Under the pieces are notes generated by a model. It made no database searches. It was not told the DNA's origin and saw nothing but the letters and a program-made list of their open reading frames with translations. Source: Planctomycetota bacterium (GTDB lineage: Bacteria > Planctomycetota > Phycisphaerae > Sedimentisphaerales > Anaerohalosphaeraceae). Taken from it: DNA of 63,551 nucleotides. Made by a program: the position numbers and the translations under genes. The stretch's first letter is position 1; each line of letters starts with the position of its first letter. Below are positions 31,672-41,381 of the stretch, in pieces. The DNA is taken from NCBI GenBank assembly GCA_016873215.1, contig VGXU01000008.1, positions 1-63,551 of the forward strand, written 5' to 3'.

Positions 31672-34386
31672 ATGCTTTCGTCCAGAGAGATTCGCGGTTC
31701 GTTTATTGAGTTTTTCAAGCAGCACGGCCATACGTTCGTACCAAGCTGGCCGGTGGTGCCCATCGGCGATGAAACGCTGTTATTTACCAACGCGGGGATG
31801 AACCAGTTCAAGGATATCTTCCTCGGCCATTCGCAGCCTCAATGGAAACGTGCCGCCAACAGCCAGAAGTGCATCCGTGTCAGCGGCAAACATAACGACC
31901 TTGAAGAAGTCGGTTTGGATACCTATCACCACACGTTTTTTGAAATGCTCGGCAACTGGTCGTTCGGCGACTACTTCAAGGCCGAATCCATCGAATGGGC
32001 GTGGAAACTTTTGACGGAAGTCTATGGCATTGATTCAAACCGGCTCTGGGCGACGGTCTTTGGCGGCGATAAGCAGGATAAGTCAACACCCGATTCTGAG
32101 GCGGCTGAATTGTGGGCGAAGCTGACACCGCTCCCGAAAGAAAAAATTTTGGCCTGCGGCAGGAAGGACAATTTCTGGGAAATGGGCAATACCGGGCCGT
32201 GCGGTCCGTGCAGTGAAATTCATATCGACCTCGGCCCCGACCGCTGCGATATGAAACATATTCCCGGCCATATCTGCAAAGTCAACGGCGGATGCAGCCG
32301 CTTTATGGAATTGTGGAACCTGGTCTTTATCCAGTTCAACCGCAAGACCGACGGAACGCTCGAACGGCTGCGTGCCAATTATGTCGATACCGGCGCAGGC
32401 CTCGAACGGTTCTGTTCCGTCCTGCAGAAAAAAACCAGCAATTACGACACGGATTTATTTATGCCGATTATTTCGGCGGCACAGGATTTAACCGGCAAAA
32501 AATACACATCGCAATTGGGCAACAAGACCGACAATGCCTTTCGTGTTATCGCCGACCATATCCGCACATTGACGTTTGCGATTACGGATGGCGTGTCGCC
32601 TTCTAATGACGGTCGCGGCTATGTGATTCGCCGCCTGCTTCGCCGGGCGGCGCGATTTGGACGCACCCTTGGCGTCCATGAGCCGTTTATGTATAAACTT
32701 ATGCCGGTTGTGGCCAGCGAAATGGGCGACGCCTTTCCGGAATTGAAAGGGCGGGCGGAATTTGTCGGCCAGGTGATTCAATCGGAAGAAACTTCTTTCG
32801 GCAGAACGCTTGACAGGGGTCTGGAACTATTCTCCGTCGCCGCCGACAAGGCCGAAAAAACCACTGGAAAAATCATTTCCGGCGACGATGCCTTCCAGCT
32901 TTACGATACCTTTGGTTTTCCGCTGGACTTAACGGAACTGATGGCCCGCGAACGGGGCTTGAAGGTTGATACCGATGTGTTTATGAAACTGATGGATCAG
33001 CAGAGGGAACGCGCCCGCGCCGCTCAAAAAAGCGTTTCGCTGACCGCCGGGCTTTCCAATGTCCAGCTTCCCGCCACCGATGATGCCGCCAAGTACGAAA
33101 CGCTTGTATGCCGGGCCAAAGTGGTGGGCTGGGTGACGCAGGAAGGATTCGTACAGGAAGGCTCGTTTGAGGACACCAACAAAATTGCCGCCGTGATTTT
33201 GGACAAGACCTGTTTCTACGCCGAGTCCGGCGGACAGACCGGCGATATCGGACATATCACCGGCGATGGGTGGGAATTTATTGTCGAAAATACCGAAAAG
33301 GCCGGCAATTGCGTCCTGCATAAAGGCCGGCTTCATACCGGCTGTTTAAATATTGGCGATATGGCCGAGTTGTCGGTCAGCAAAGATCGCCGGGCCTCGA
33401 TGAAAAATCACACGGCCACGCACCTGCTGCAATGGGCGCTGCAAAAAACACTGGGCGATTCGGTCAAGCAGCAGGGCAGCTCAGTTTGTCCGGATTATCT
33501 GCGGTTTGATTTCACCTGGCCTAAAGCCCTGACGAAAGAACAATTGACGCAGGTGCAAAAATTAGTCAATGAGAAAATCGCCGCCGCTGAAACGGTGACT
33601 CATGTGACTCTGCCGATTGAGCAGGCCAAAAAACTGGGCGCGATGGCATTGTTTGGTGAAAAATACGGCGATACCGTCCGCGTCATTGCCGCCGGGGCAT
33701 CCGACAAAGACCATCTCAATGATGCTTTCAGCAAGGAATTCTGCGGCGGAACGCACGTTTCCAACACTTCTGAAATCGGCGGTTTTGCGGTACTCAAGGA
33801 AGAAAGCGTTTCTGCCGGCGTAAGGCGAATTACAGGATTAACAGGGCCTAAGCTGATAGAGCATCTGCTGGGTCGCAGCGACATCGTGGATGAATTGGTA
33901 GGGGCATTAAAAGTTCCCGCTGACCAGATTACAATTCGCGTCAATAAAATTCTCGAGGACAATAAATCTCTGGCCAAACAACTCAAAAGCGGCGCGACAG
34001 CGGCCGCTGCGGCACAGGTATCCGCCGATGACCTGCTGGCCAAATCGCAGAAAATCGGCGCCATAGCAGTGATTGCCGAGCAGATTCCGCCGGTGGGTCA
34101 GGACCAGGCGCGAGGTCTGATTGACAGTCTCCGTGCCAAGGCCGGCTCGGTGGTTGTCGTGCTGGCTATGGCCGAAAGCGACGACAAAGTAATGCTGTTT
34201 GCCGGCGTGACGGATGACCTGATTAAGAAAGTCTCGTCGGGCGATATTGTCAAAAGTATCGCTCCTATAGTCGGCGGCGGCGGCGGCGGACGCCCGCAAT
34301 TCGCCCAGGCCGGCGGCAAAGACCCCTCCAAAATCGCCGACGCGCTCGATGCGGCAAAGAAATTCATCTCAGGTAAACTTGGATAG
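31672..34386 (+). CDS. alaS: Alanyl-tRNA synthetase
   Basis: Charges tRNA-Ala and edits mischarged Ser or Gly. From the ATG at 31672 the product is 904 residues, in the upper range for bacteria. The catalytic domain has REIRGSFIEFFKQHGH, TNAGMNQFKDIFLG and SGKHNDLEEVG. The tRNA-recognition and editing domains follow, with NHTATHLLQWAL (zinc histidines) and CGGTHVSNTSEIG. The C-terminal glycine-rich end (VGGGGGGRPQFAQAGG) is the usual C-Ala hallmark. I reject a start 33 bp earlier: it adds residues before the conserved opening. A UAP1-like gene follows after 19 bp. Confidence 0.97.
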   Translation: MLSSREIRGSFIEFFKQHGHTFVPSWPVVPIGDETLLFTNAGMNQFKDIFLGHSQPQWKRAANSQKCIRVSGKHNDLEEVGLDTYHHTFFEMLGNWSFGDYFKAESIEWAWKLLTEVYGIDSNRLWATVFGGDKQDKSTPDSEAAELWAKLTPLPKEKILACGRKDNFWEMGNTGPCGPCSEIHIDLGPDRCDMKHIPGHICKVNGGCSRFMELWNLVFIQFNRKTDGTLERLRANYVDTGAGLERFCSVLQKKTSNYDTDLFMPIISAAQDLTGKKYTSQLGNKTDNAFRVIADHIRTLTFAITDGVSPSNDGRGYVIRRLLRRAARFGRTLGVHEPFMYKLMPVVASEMGDAFPELKGRAEFVGQVIQSEETSFGRTLDRGLELFSVAADKAEKTTGKIISGDDAFQLYDTFGFPLDLTELMARERGLKVDTDVFMKLMDQQRERARAAQKSVSLTAGLSNVQLPATDDAAKYETLVCRAKVVGWVTQEGFVQEGSFEDTNKIAAVILDKTCFYAESGGQTGDIGHITGDGWEFIVENTEKAGNCVLHKGRLHTGCLNIGDMAELSVSKDRRASMKNHTATHLLQWALQKTLGDSVKQQGSSVCPDYLRFDFTWPKALTKEQLTQVQKLVNEKIAAAETVTHVTLPIEQAKKLGAMALFGEKYGDTVRVIAAGASDKDHLNDAFSKEFCGGTHVSNTSEIGGFAVLKEESVSAGVRRITGLTGPKLIEHLLGRSDIVDELVGALKVPADQITIRVNKILEDNKSLAKQLKSGATAAAAAQVSADDLLAKSQKIGAIAVIAEQIPPVGQDQARGLIDSLRAKAGSVVVVLAMAESDDKVMLFAGVTDDLIKKVSSGDIVKSIAPIVGGGGGGRPQFAQAGGKDPSKIADALDAAKKFISGKLG

Positions 34387-34405
34387 CCAATAAGGAAAGA
34401 ACACA

Positions 34406-35836
34406 ATGTCAGACAAAACAAGATTTGAAAGGGTTTCGGCCCTTTGTAAGAAATATCAACAGGAGCATTTATTAGCGTTTTACAATCAACTGAACACCAA
34501 TCAACAAAAATCGCTGTTGAATCAGATTGAGAAGCTGGATTTTAAACGTCTCCCCGGCTGGATTGAGCAGTATATCAAAAAAGACGGCGCATTGGCCATT
34601 CCAACACATTTCGACCCGGCGCCGGCCTATCCGCCTGTCCCCAAAACCATCGAACAAAAAGCCAAATATGCCAAAGCGTATCAATTGGGCGAAGACCTGC
34701 TCAAACAGGGCAAAGTCGCCGGTTTTGTTGTTGCCGGCGGTCAGGGTACCCGTCTCGGATTTGACGGCCCCAAGGGTAATTTTTCCGTTAGTCCTATCAA
34801 GAAAAAAACGTTGTTCACTATTTTTGGCGAATCCATCCTTGCCGCGTCCAAAAAATACGGCGCGGATATCCCCTGGTATATAATGACCAGCCCACTGAAC
34901 GATAACGCGACCAAAGAAACTTTTGAAAAGGCCAATTACTTCGGTCTGAAGAAGAAAAACGTGATTATCTTCCAGCAGGGCACAACGCCCAATTTCACCT
35001 TTGACGGCAAAATCCTGATGGCTGATAAAGGGACGCTGGCGACTGGTCCCGACGGCCACGGCGGAAGTCTCAAGGCCCTGGCCGACAGCGGAGCGCTTGC
35101 GGATATTAAAAAACGCGGCATCGAGTATCTGTCCTATTGGCAGGTGGACAATCCGCTGGTCTATGTACTGGACCCGTTGTTTATTGGACTGCACGCGGCC
35201 GACGGAGCCGAGATGTCCTCCAAGGCCCTGATTAAGGCCGGCCCGCTCGAAAAAGTCGGCAATTTCTGCCTCGTGGACGGCAAAGTGACAGTCATCGAAT
35301 ACAGCGACCTGCCGGACAAGCAGGCCCATCGCAAAAATTTGGACGGCTCGCTTGTGTTTGAATTGGGCTCGATTGGAATCCATATTATTTCCATATCGTT
35401 TATCGAAAAGCTCAACATTGGCGGCGGTTTTGCTCTGCCGTTCCACCGCGCGGTCAAAAAAATCCCGCATATCGACGCCGCGGGCAATCCCGTCAATCCG
35501 GATAAACCCAACGGCGTCAAACTCGAGACATTTGTGTTCGACGCTTTACCGATGGCGAAAAAATCCGTCATTCTGCAAACCCTGCGAGCCGAAGAATTTG
35601 CTCCTGTTAAAAACGCCACGGGTGTTGACAGTGCCGAGGTGACGCATCAGATGATGATTGACAGGGCGGCCAGTTGGCTGGAATCAGCCGGTGTCAAAGT
35701 GCCGTACAAGGCCGACGGAAAACCCGACTGTGTACTGGAAATCGCGCCAAGTTTTGCCCTGTTCAAAGAAGATATAAAAGACAAAGCCGATAAAATTCAG
35801 ACCCTCAAACCCCAGTCGTCCGTATATCTTGGATAG
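34406..35836 (+). CDS. UDPGP-type uridylyltransferase (UAP1-like)
   Basis: Makes a UDP-sugar from UTP and a sugar-1-phosphate, probably GlcNAc-1-P. The 476 residues follow the eukaryote-type UDPGP fold: FVVAGGQGTRLGFDGPKG (nucleotide loop, residue ~110), PWYIMTSPLND, FQQGTTPNFTFDGKI, APDG-like TGPDGHGGSLKAL, YWQVDNPLV and EYSDLP. It matches human UAP1 better than bacterial GalU or GlmU by eye. If so it would supply UDP-GlcNAc for peptidoglycan and lipid A in place of, or besides, GlmU. It is co-directional with alaS and gpmI. Confidence 0.88.
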   Translation: MSDKTRFERVSALCKKYQQEHLLAFYNQLNTNQQKSLLNQIEKLDFKRLPGWIEQYIKKDGALAIPTHFDPAPAYPPVPKTIEQKAKYAKAYQLGEDLLKQGKVAGFVVAGGQGTRLGFDGPKGNFSVSPIKKKTLFTIFGESILAASKKYGADIPWYIMTSPLNDNATKETFEKANYFGLKKKNVIIFQQGTTPNFTFDGKILMADKGTLATGPDGHGGSLKALADSGALADIKKRGIEYLSYWQVDNPLVYVLDPLFIGLHAADGAEMSSKALIKAGPLEKVGNFCLVDGKVTVIEYSDLPDKQAHRKNLDGSLVFELGSIGIHIISISFIEKLNIGGGFALPFHRAVKKIPHIDAAGNPVNPDKPNGVKLETFVFDALPMAKKSVILQTLRAEEFAPVKNATGVDSAEVTHQMMIDRAASWLESAGVKVPYKADGKPDCVLEIAPSFALFKEDIKDKADKIQTLKPQSSVYLG

Positions 35837-35886
35837 CAATATCATAAGCCATTGAGGTAACTCTTCAGAAAGGGACAAAAAGCGGT

Positions 35887-37461
35887 ATGGCACAGCCAAA
35901 AGTCAAATTAAGAACAAGACCTTGTGTGATGATTATCCGGGATGGGTGGGGTTTTAATCCCAGCCCGGCGGAGGATAAATTCAACGCTGTCAAGCAGTCT
36001 AAGGTGTCTGTGGATGCGATGCTGATGAAGGAGTATCCCAACTGTTTAATTCGCACCTATGGCGAAGACGTGGGGCTTCCCGAAGGCACGATGGGCAACA
36101 GCGAGGTCGGCCATCAGAATATCGGCGCCGGCCGGATTGTTTATCAGGATTCGGTGCGGATTACCGTGGCCATCCGCGAGGGCGATTTTTTCAAAAATGA
36201 AGTCCTCCTCTCGGCCATAACAAACGCCAAAACAAACGGGCGAAAACTTCATCTGATGGGACTGTGCAGCGACATCGGCGTACATTCTCTGCTGGGGCAT
36301 CTGTACGCCTTGCTGGAAATGGCTAAACGTAATGGCCTGAAGGATGTTTTTCTGCACGCCTTTACCGACGGGCGTGATTCACCGCCGACCAGCGGGGCGG
36401 GATATCTGGCAGATATTGAAAAAAAGATGGCCAAAATCGGCGTTGGTAAAGTCGCCTCGGTCATGGGGCGGTTTTACGGGATGGACCGCGATAAACGATG
36501 GGAACGCGTTGAGACGGCATACAGATGCCTGACCGAAGGCGTCGGACGCAGCGCACCTTCCATTGCCGCGGCGATACGGGACAGCTACGCCCGCGAAGTC
36601 ACGGATGAATTTATCGAGCCGACGGCTGTCACCGGTGCCGACGGCAAACCGCTGGCTCTGGTGAAAGACGGCGACAGCGTTATCTTCTTCAACTTCCGCG
36701 GCGACCGCCCCAGAGAGCTGACCCGCGCGTTTGTGGATACGGAGTTTTCCGGCTTCCAGCGCAAAGTCTGGCCGAAAGTGGGCAAGTATGTCTGTATGAC
36801 CGAATATGACGCGACGATTAAAACGCCGGCGGCATTCCCGCCAAATCGGGAGATGCAAAATATTACGGCAGAATACCTTAGCAAGCTGGGCCTGACGCAG
36901 TTTCATTGCGCCGAGACGGAAAAATACGCCCATGTCACGTTCTTTTTCAACGGCGGCCAGGAAAAACCATTCGAGGGCGAAGAACGACAAATTGTGCCGT
37001 CGCCCAAAGTCAGGACGTATGATATGAAACCCGAGATGAGCGCCAACGAGGTCTGTGAAGTGATTCTCGAAAAACTTGGCAGCAATAAGTTCGACGTTAT
37101 TATCTGCAACTTTGCCAACCCGGATATGGTGGGGCACACCGGCGTTCTGGCCGCGGCAATCAAGGCCGCCGAGACGGTGGACAAATGCGTCGGGCGGATT
37201 CTCGATAAAGTCAAACAAATGGGCGGCAGCGCCATCATTCTTGCCGACCACGGCAACTTCGAGAAAATGTGGGATTTCGAAAATAATATGCCGCACACCG
37301 CGCATACCGTCGGCGATGTGCCGTTCATTGTTTTTGACGAAAAATTCAAAAATCGTAAAATGGCCTCCGGCGGCAGACTTGCCGACGTTGCGCCGACGTT
37401 TCTGGAAGTGATGGGATTACCTAAGCCTGCGGAAATGACCGGCAGAAGCCTCTTGATATAA
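35887..37461 (+). CDS. gpmI: 2,3-bisphosphoglycerate-independent phosphoglycerate mutase
   Basis: Glycolytic Mn2+ enzyme interconverting 3- and 2-phosphoglycerate. The 524-residue chain is of family length and has the alkaline-phosphatase-like metal sites: IIRDGWG, the serine in MGNSEVGHQNIGAGR, HAFTDGRDSPP, FFNFRGDRPRELTRAF, NPDMVGHTG and ILADHGNFEKM. It sits between the uridylyltransferase gene and mutL, in the same direction. The product of the eda pathway feeds the same part of glycolysis. Confidence 0.97.
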   Translation: MAQPKVKLRTRPCVMIIRDGWGFNPSPAEDKFNAVKQSKVSVDAMLMKEYPNCLIRTYGEDVGLPEGTMGNSEVGHQNIGAGRIVYQDSVRITVAIREGDFFKNEVLLSAITNAKTNGRKLHLMGLCSDIGVHSLLGHLYALLEMAKRNGLKDVFLHAFTDGRDSPPTSGAGYLADIEKKMAKIGVGKVASVMGRFYGMDRDKRWERVETAYRCLTEGVGRSAPSIAAAIRDSYAREVTDEFIEPTAVTGADGKPLALVKDGDSVIFFNFRGDRPRELTRAFVDTEFSGFQRKVWPKVGKYVCMTEYDATIKTPAAFPPNREMQNITAEYLSKLGLTQFHCAETEKYAHVTFFFNGGQEKPFEGEERQIVPSPKVRTYDMKPEMSANEVCEVILEKLGSNKFDVIICNFANPDMVGHTGVLAAAIKAAETVDKCVGRILDKVKQMGGSAIILADHGNFEKMWDFENNMPHTAHTVGDVPFIVFDEKFKNRKMASGGRLADVAPTFLEVMGLPKPAEMTGRSLLI

Positions 37462-37491
37462 AACGCCGATTTCGGCGGAAAGACGGAGCGT

Positions 37492-39318
37492 ATGGGTAGA
37501 ATAGCCGTTCTCGACGACAATATGATCAATATGATCGCGGCAGGGGAGGTCATCGAACGTCCCGCCAGTGTCGTCAAGGAACTGCTGGAAAACAGCATCG
37601 ACGCCGGAGCGACGAAAATTGTTGTGCAGATTGAAGACGGCGGGCGAAAACGCATCGCCGTCATTGATAACGGCTGCGGAATGGATGCCTCGGATTTACA
37701 GTTGGCGCTGGAACCTCACGCAACCAGCAAGATTCGCACCGCAGACGATTTACACGCCATTCAAACCATGGGCTTCCGGGGAGAGGCCTTGGCCAGCATC
37801 GCCTCAGTCGCCCATGTTTCCATCGTGAGCCGAACCGCCGATTCGATTGAAGCCGGCCGGCTCGTTTCCGATTGCGGGCAAAAAGAGCCGGTGTCTCCGA
37901 CCAGCGCCGACGTTGGTACGACGATTGATGTCCGGAATCTGTTTTATAAACTGCCGGCCCGCAGAAAATTTCTCCGCACCGCCAATACGGAAATGACGCA
38001 TATCACAGAGCATTTCACTCGAATCGCTCTGGCCAACCTCTCGCTCGATTTAACGTTGACGCACAACGGCCGGCAGATTCATCATCTGCCCGGCGGACAG
38101 ACTTTGGCCGAGCGGGTGAGAATTTTATTCGGCAGCGACCTGGCCGAAACGCTGATGGAAATCCGCAAGCCGGAAAAAGGGATGGAAATTACCGGACTGA
38201 TCGGCAAACCCGCCGCCGCCCGCACCAGCGGCGCTTATCAATACGTATTTCTCAACTGTCGGTTCATCCGCGATAAATTCATTCAGCACGCCGTCCGGCA
38301 GGCCTATCAGGGATTGACCGAGCCAAACCGTTTCCCGGTGGTGTTTCTATTTTTGCAGGCATCGCCGGAATCGTTCGACGTCAATGTCCACCCGACAAAA
38401 ATAGAAGTTCGTTTCGACAACCCCAACCTCGTGCATTCGCAGGTTTTGTCGGCCCTGCGGGATAAACTGCTCAGTACGCCGCTGGATGTACCCGGCCGGG
38501 TGCCTAAGATGGAATTTCCTCCCTTGCCCGAGACCTCCCCAAATGCCGAATCGCAGCGAAAACAGCGGATTATGCATGCGGTAGAGGATTTCTTTAAAGC
38601 GCCGCCGTCTTCACAGCGGAGATTTGATTTTCGTCCGGCTCGTGCCGAACCATTGCCGGATTTGTCGCAAAGGCAGCCGCAAAGTTCAATAAACGGGTCT
38701 TATCCCGATACGTATTTTTCTGAAACGCTGAATCGTTCTGCGATAAAAGAATTTCTGCAGATTCATAACAGCTATCTTCTTCTGCCGACGGAACAGGGAT
38801 TTGAAGTTATCGACCAGCACGCGCTGCATGAACGCATCTTGTTTGAAAAACTTTGCGAAAGAGTACGCCAGGGCAAACTGACTTCCCAGCGGCTTCTCGT
38901 CCCGGCGGTAGTGCAGATGACGCCGTCGCATGAGCAAACGGCGGCACTGCACGCTGATATTTTTGAAAAACTCGGTATTGAACTTGGCTCTTTCGGCCTC
39001 GGCGCCGTTGCGATACAATCCTTTCCCATGCTGCTGGATAAAATCGACCCTGTGGTGTTTGTGCGAGATGTGCTGGATATTCTGGTTGCAAGTGAAAATA
39101 CGCAGGAGCCGGAAAAATTACTGCAGGATATCCTCGAACGGGCGGCCTGTTCAGCAGCGGTCAAGGCGGGCCAGTCTTTGACCGACGAAGAAATCGCCCA
39201 GTTGCTGACCGACCGGCAAAAGTATCCTGGAGCCTGCCGATGTCCGCACGGCAGACCGACGGTGATTACATTTTCTCTGGCTCAACTGGAAAAACAATTC
39301 AAGCGGACGGGCTTTTGA
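37492..39318 (+). CDS. mutL: DNA mismatch repair protein MutL
   Basis: Couples mismatch recognition by MutS to strand cutting. The 608 residues show the GHKL ATPase (AAGEVIERPASVVKELLENS, DNGCGMD, TMGFRGEALASI) and the MutL transducer with FLNCRFIRDK and VNVHPTKIEVRF. The C-terminal endonuclease motif DQHALHERILFEKL is present, plus a CPHGRPT zinc element. Presence of that motif means a nicking MutL, as in bacteria without MutH. mutS is not in the window. It starts 30 bp after gpmI. Confidence 0.97.
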   Translation: MGRIAVLDDNMINMIAAGEVIERPASVVKELLENSIDAGATKIVVQIEDGGRKRIAVIDNGCGMDASDLQLALEPHATSKIRTADDLHAIQTMGFRGEALASIASVAHVSIVSRTADSIEAGRLVSDCGQKEPVSPTSADVGTTIDVRNLFYKLPARRKFLRTANTEMTHITEHFTRIALANLSLDLTLTHNGRQIHHLPGGQTLAERVRILFGSDLAETLMEIRKPEKGMEITGLIGKPAAARTSGAYQYVFLNCRFIRDKFIQHAVRQAYQGLTEPNRFPVVFLFLQASPESFDVNVHPTKIEVRFDNPNLVHSQVLSALRDKLLSTPLDVPGRVPKMEFPPLPETSPNAESQRKQRIMHAVEDFFKAPPSSQRRFDFRPARAEPLPDLSQRQPQSSINGSYPDTYFSETLNRSAIKEFLQIHNSYLLLPTEQGFEVIDQHALHERILFEKLCERVRQGKLTSQRLLVPAVVQMTPSHEQTAALHADIFEKLGIELGSFGLGAVAIQSFPMLLDKIDPVVFVRDVLDILVASENTQEPEKLLQDILERAACSAAVKAGQSLTDEEIAQLLTDRQKYPGACRCPHGRPTVITFSLAQLEKQFKRTGF

Positions 39319-39411
39319 AAAGAACAACAAGCCCGGAGCGTCAGGACGGGATAAAAAAAGGTTTTTTGAAAAAAGATTCTTGTAATTATTGCAAAGGCGT
39401 AAAACAAGACG

Positions 39412-40344
39412 ATGAAGAAGACAACATTGATAACATTGCTGGCGATAGACGCGGTCATTCTGGCGGGAATTATTTTCCTTGTCGGGCATTCTTGGAATCG
39501 GTATCGCGCCAAGCCGTCGATTGCGGAAGTTAACACGGTGACGCCGGCATTGCCGAAAGAACTGCGTATCGTTTCGATGGCGCCGAATCTGACGGAAATT
39601 CTGTTTGCGCTGGGATTGAATCAAGAAATTGCGGCCGTCACCTCCGACAGCGATTATCCATCGCAGGCGCAATCGCTGCCCAAAGTCGGGACATTCTGGC
39701 AGCCGGATATGGAGGCAATTATGAAGGCGAAACCAACCCATGTCTTTGCGCTGGGATTTAAACAACAGGCTTCTCTGGCGGAACGGCTCAGAAGTATGGG
39801 TTGCAAGTCTCTATCGCTTAATATAGAATCTTTTCCGGAATTGTTCAGCGGGATAAGGGCTATTGGTAAAACGGTTGGAAAACAGGAGCAGGCCGACAGA
39901 CTGATTTATCGCATTCAAAATACACAGAATACCCTGAAACGGCGTTTCGCCGGAAGAGGTGACCCCAAAGTTCTGTGGGTGATTCAGCGAGAGCCGCTGC
40001 GAGTGGCCGGGCAGGATACGTTCGTGGATGAAATGATTCGCACCTGCGGCGGCCAAAACGCAATTGAAAAAACACTGCATCAATATCCGCCCATCAGCCA
40101 GGAATCTCTTCTGGCGGCGGCGCCGGATATTATTATTGAGCCGGCTGATTCCGCAAAGGATTATGAACGGCTCAGCCGAACCGCCGGGGAATTTTATGGC
40201 CGATATCCAAGCCTGCCGGCGGTGCGCGACAAACGCATTTATGTTCTGGACGGCGACCTGGTCAGCCGGCTTGGACCGCGAATTGAAAAAGGCCTCCAGG
40301 AAGTTGCCCGATGTCTTTGGCCGCAGGAGAAATTCGAAGAATGA
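39412..40344 (+). CDS. Cobalamin-type ABC importer, substrate-binding protein (BtuF-like)
   Basis: Binds the ligand outside the inner membrane and delivers it to the FecCD-type permease that follows. The 310 residues have an N-terminal uncleaved-looking helix (residues 4-26) instead of a lipobox. A class III periplasmic-binding fold follows: LRIVSMAPNLTEILFALGL, AAVTSDSDYP, IMKAKPTHVFALGF, VDEMIRTCGGQNA and RDKRIYVLDGDLVSRLGPRI. BtuF is the nearest match by eye; a siderophore or other tetrapyrrole ligand is possible. I see no cobalamin riboswitch in the 93 bp upstream. Confidence 0.82.
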   Translation: MKKTTLITLLAIDAVILAGIIFLVGHSWNRYRAKPSIAEVNTVTPALPKELRIVSMAPNLTEILFALGLNQEIAAVTSDSDYPSQAQSLPKVGTFWQPDMEAIMKAKPTHVFALGFKQQASLAERLRSMGCKSLSLNIESFPELFSGIRAIGKTVGKQEQADRLIYRIQNTQNTLKRRFAGRGDPKVLWVIQREPLRVAGQDTFVDEMIRTCGGQNAIEKTLHQYPPISQESLLAAAPDIIIEPADSAKDYERLSRTAGEFYGRYPSLPAVRDKRIYVLDGDLVSRLGPRIEKGLQEVARCLWPQEKFEE

Positions 40345-41381
40345 ATCCGGTGCTGACGCCTAAAAAACTGATGTTTCGAATCGCCGTGGCCGCAGGAATT
40401 CTGCTGCTATTGATGTTTTTGTGTTCTCTGATTGGCTCAAAAACGATTCATTTGGGCGTGGTTTTGCAGGGACCGCGGCTGGAATCAGGCCAGGCAAATG
40501 TGGATTATGAAATTTATATGCACGTTCGCATACCGCAGATTTTTCTGGCGGCGATTGTCGGAGCGGCGCTGGCCTGTGCGGGGGTGGTCTTGCAGGCGAT
40601 TTTACGAAACCCGCTGGCCGACCCGTATTTGCTGGGCATTTCCAGCGGGGCGGGACTGGGGACAATGCTGGCGGTGGTGGTGGCCGGTGTTTCATGGTCA
40701 TTTTGGGGAATTTCCTCTATCACGCTTTCAGCGTTTGTCTGCGCACTGGCGACCGTCTGGGTCGTCTGGCTCTTAGGCGGCGGCGGACGACGAGGCGGTA
40801 TGTCCGGCCTGCTTTTGGCCGGCGTGGTGGTCAATGCGTTTTTGTCGGCGGTCATTATGTTCTTAAACTCCATCGCCCAGGCCGGGCAGATTCAAACCAC
40901 GATTTTTTGGCTAATGGGAAATATCACGGCGCTGGAAAACTATGGTTTGTTATGGATTAGCGGCGGGATTGTGACGGCGGGGGTGTTGATTTTATTGCGG
41001 TTGTCCGTCTCTTTGAATCTGCTGAGTCTCAGTCCGGAAGAGGCCCGTACGGCCGGAGTCAATGTCAAATGGGTATATCAGGGATGTTTTGCCATTTCGG
41101 CTTTGATTACGGCCGTGGCCGTCAGTCTCAGCGGGCTGGTGGGATTTGTCGGACTCATCGTGCCTCATGCCGTAAGACTCTTCATTGGGCCGGATCATCG
41201 TCAACTAATTCCTCTCAGCGCCTTGGCCGGGGCGGGTTTTGTGGTTCTGGCCGATGCCGTATCCCGAACGGTTGTTGCCCCGGCGGTAATGCCGGTTGGC
41301 GTTGTGACGGCTCTGGCAGGGGGACCATTCTTTTTATTCCTTTTAGTTCGCCGCGGCGGAAAACTTTATACGGAGAGATAA
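40341..41381 (+). CDS. FecCD/BtuC family ABC permease
   Basis: Inner-membrane permease of a vitamin B12 or siderophore importer, 346 residues with about ten membrane helices. The start at 40341 overlaps the binding-protein stop by ATGA; an ATG 30 bp earlier would lie inside that gene. Conserved FecCD stretches: RIPQIFLAAIVGAALACAGVVLQAILRNPLADPYLLGISSGAGLG-like region near residue 65-110, and GLVGFVGLIVPHAVRLFIGPDHR near residue 275. The ATPase gene starts directly at its stop. Confidence 0.92.
   Translation: MNPVLTPKKLMFRIAVAAGILLLLMFLCSLIGSKTIHLGVVLQGPRLESGQANVDYEIYMHVRIPQIFLAAIVGAALACAGVVLQAILRNPLADPYLLGISSGAGLGTMLAVVVAGVSWSFWGISSITLSAFVCALATVWVVWLLGGGGRRGGMSGLLLAGVVVNAFLSAVIMFLNSIAQAGQIQTTIFWLMGNITALENYGLLWISGGIVTAGVLILLRLSVSLNLLSLSPEEARTAGVNVKWVYQGCFAISALITAVAVSLSGLVGFVGLIVPHAVRLFIGPDHRQLIPLSALAGAGFVVLADAVSRTVVAPAVMPVGVVTALAGGPFFLFLLVRRGGKLYTER

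Noticed and set aside
39319-39411. Possible cobalamin riboswitch before the BtuF-like gene
   Set aside because: Only 93 bp are available, and I find neither the B12-box nor the conserved multi-helix core. The gene probably continues the mutL transcript or has a simple promoter.
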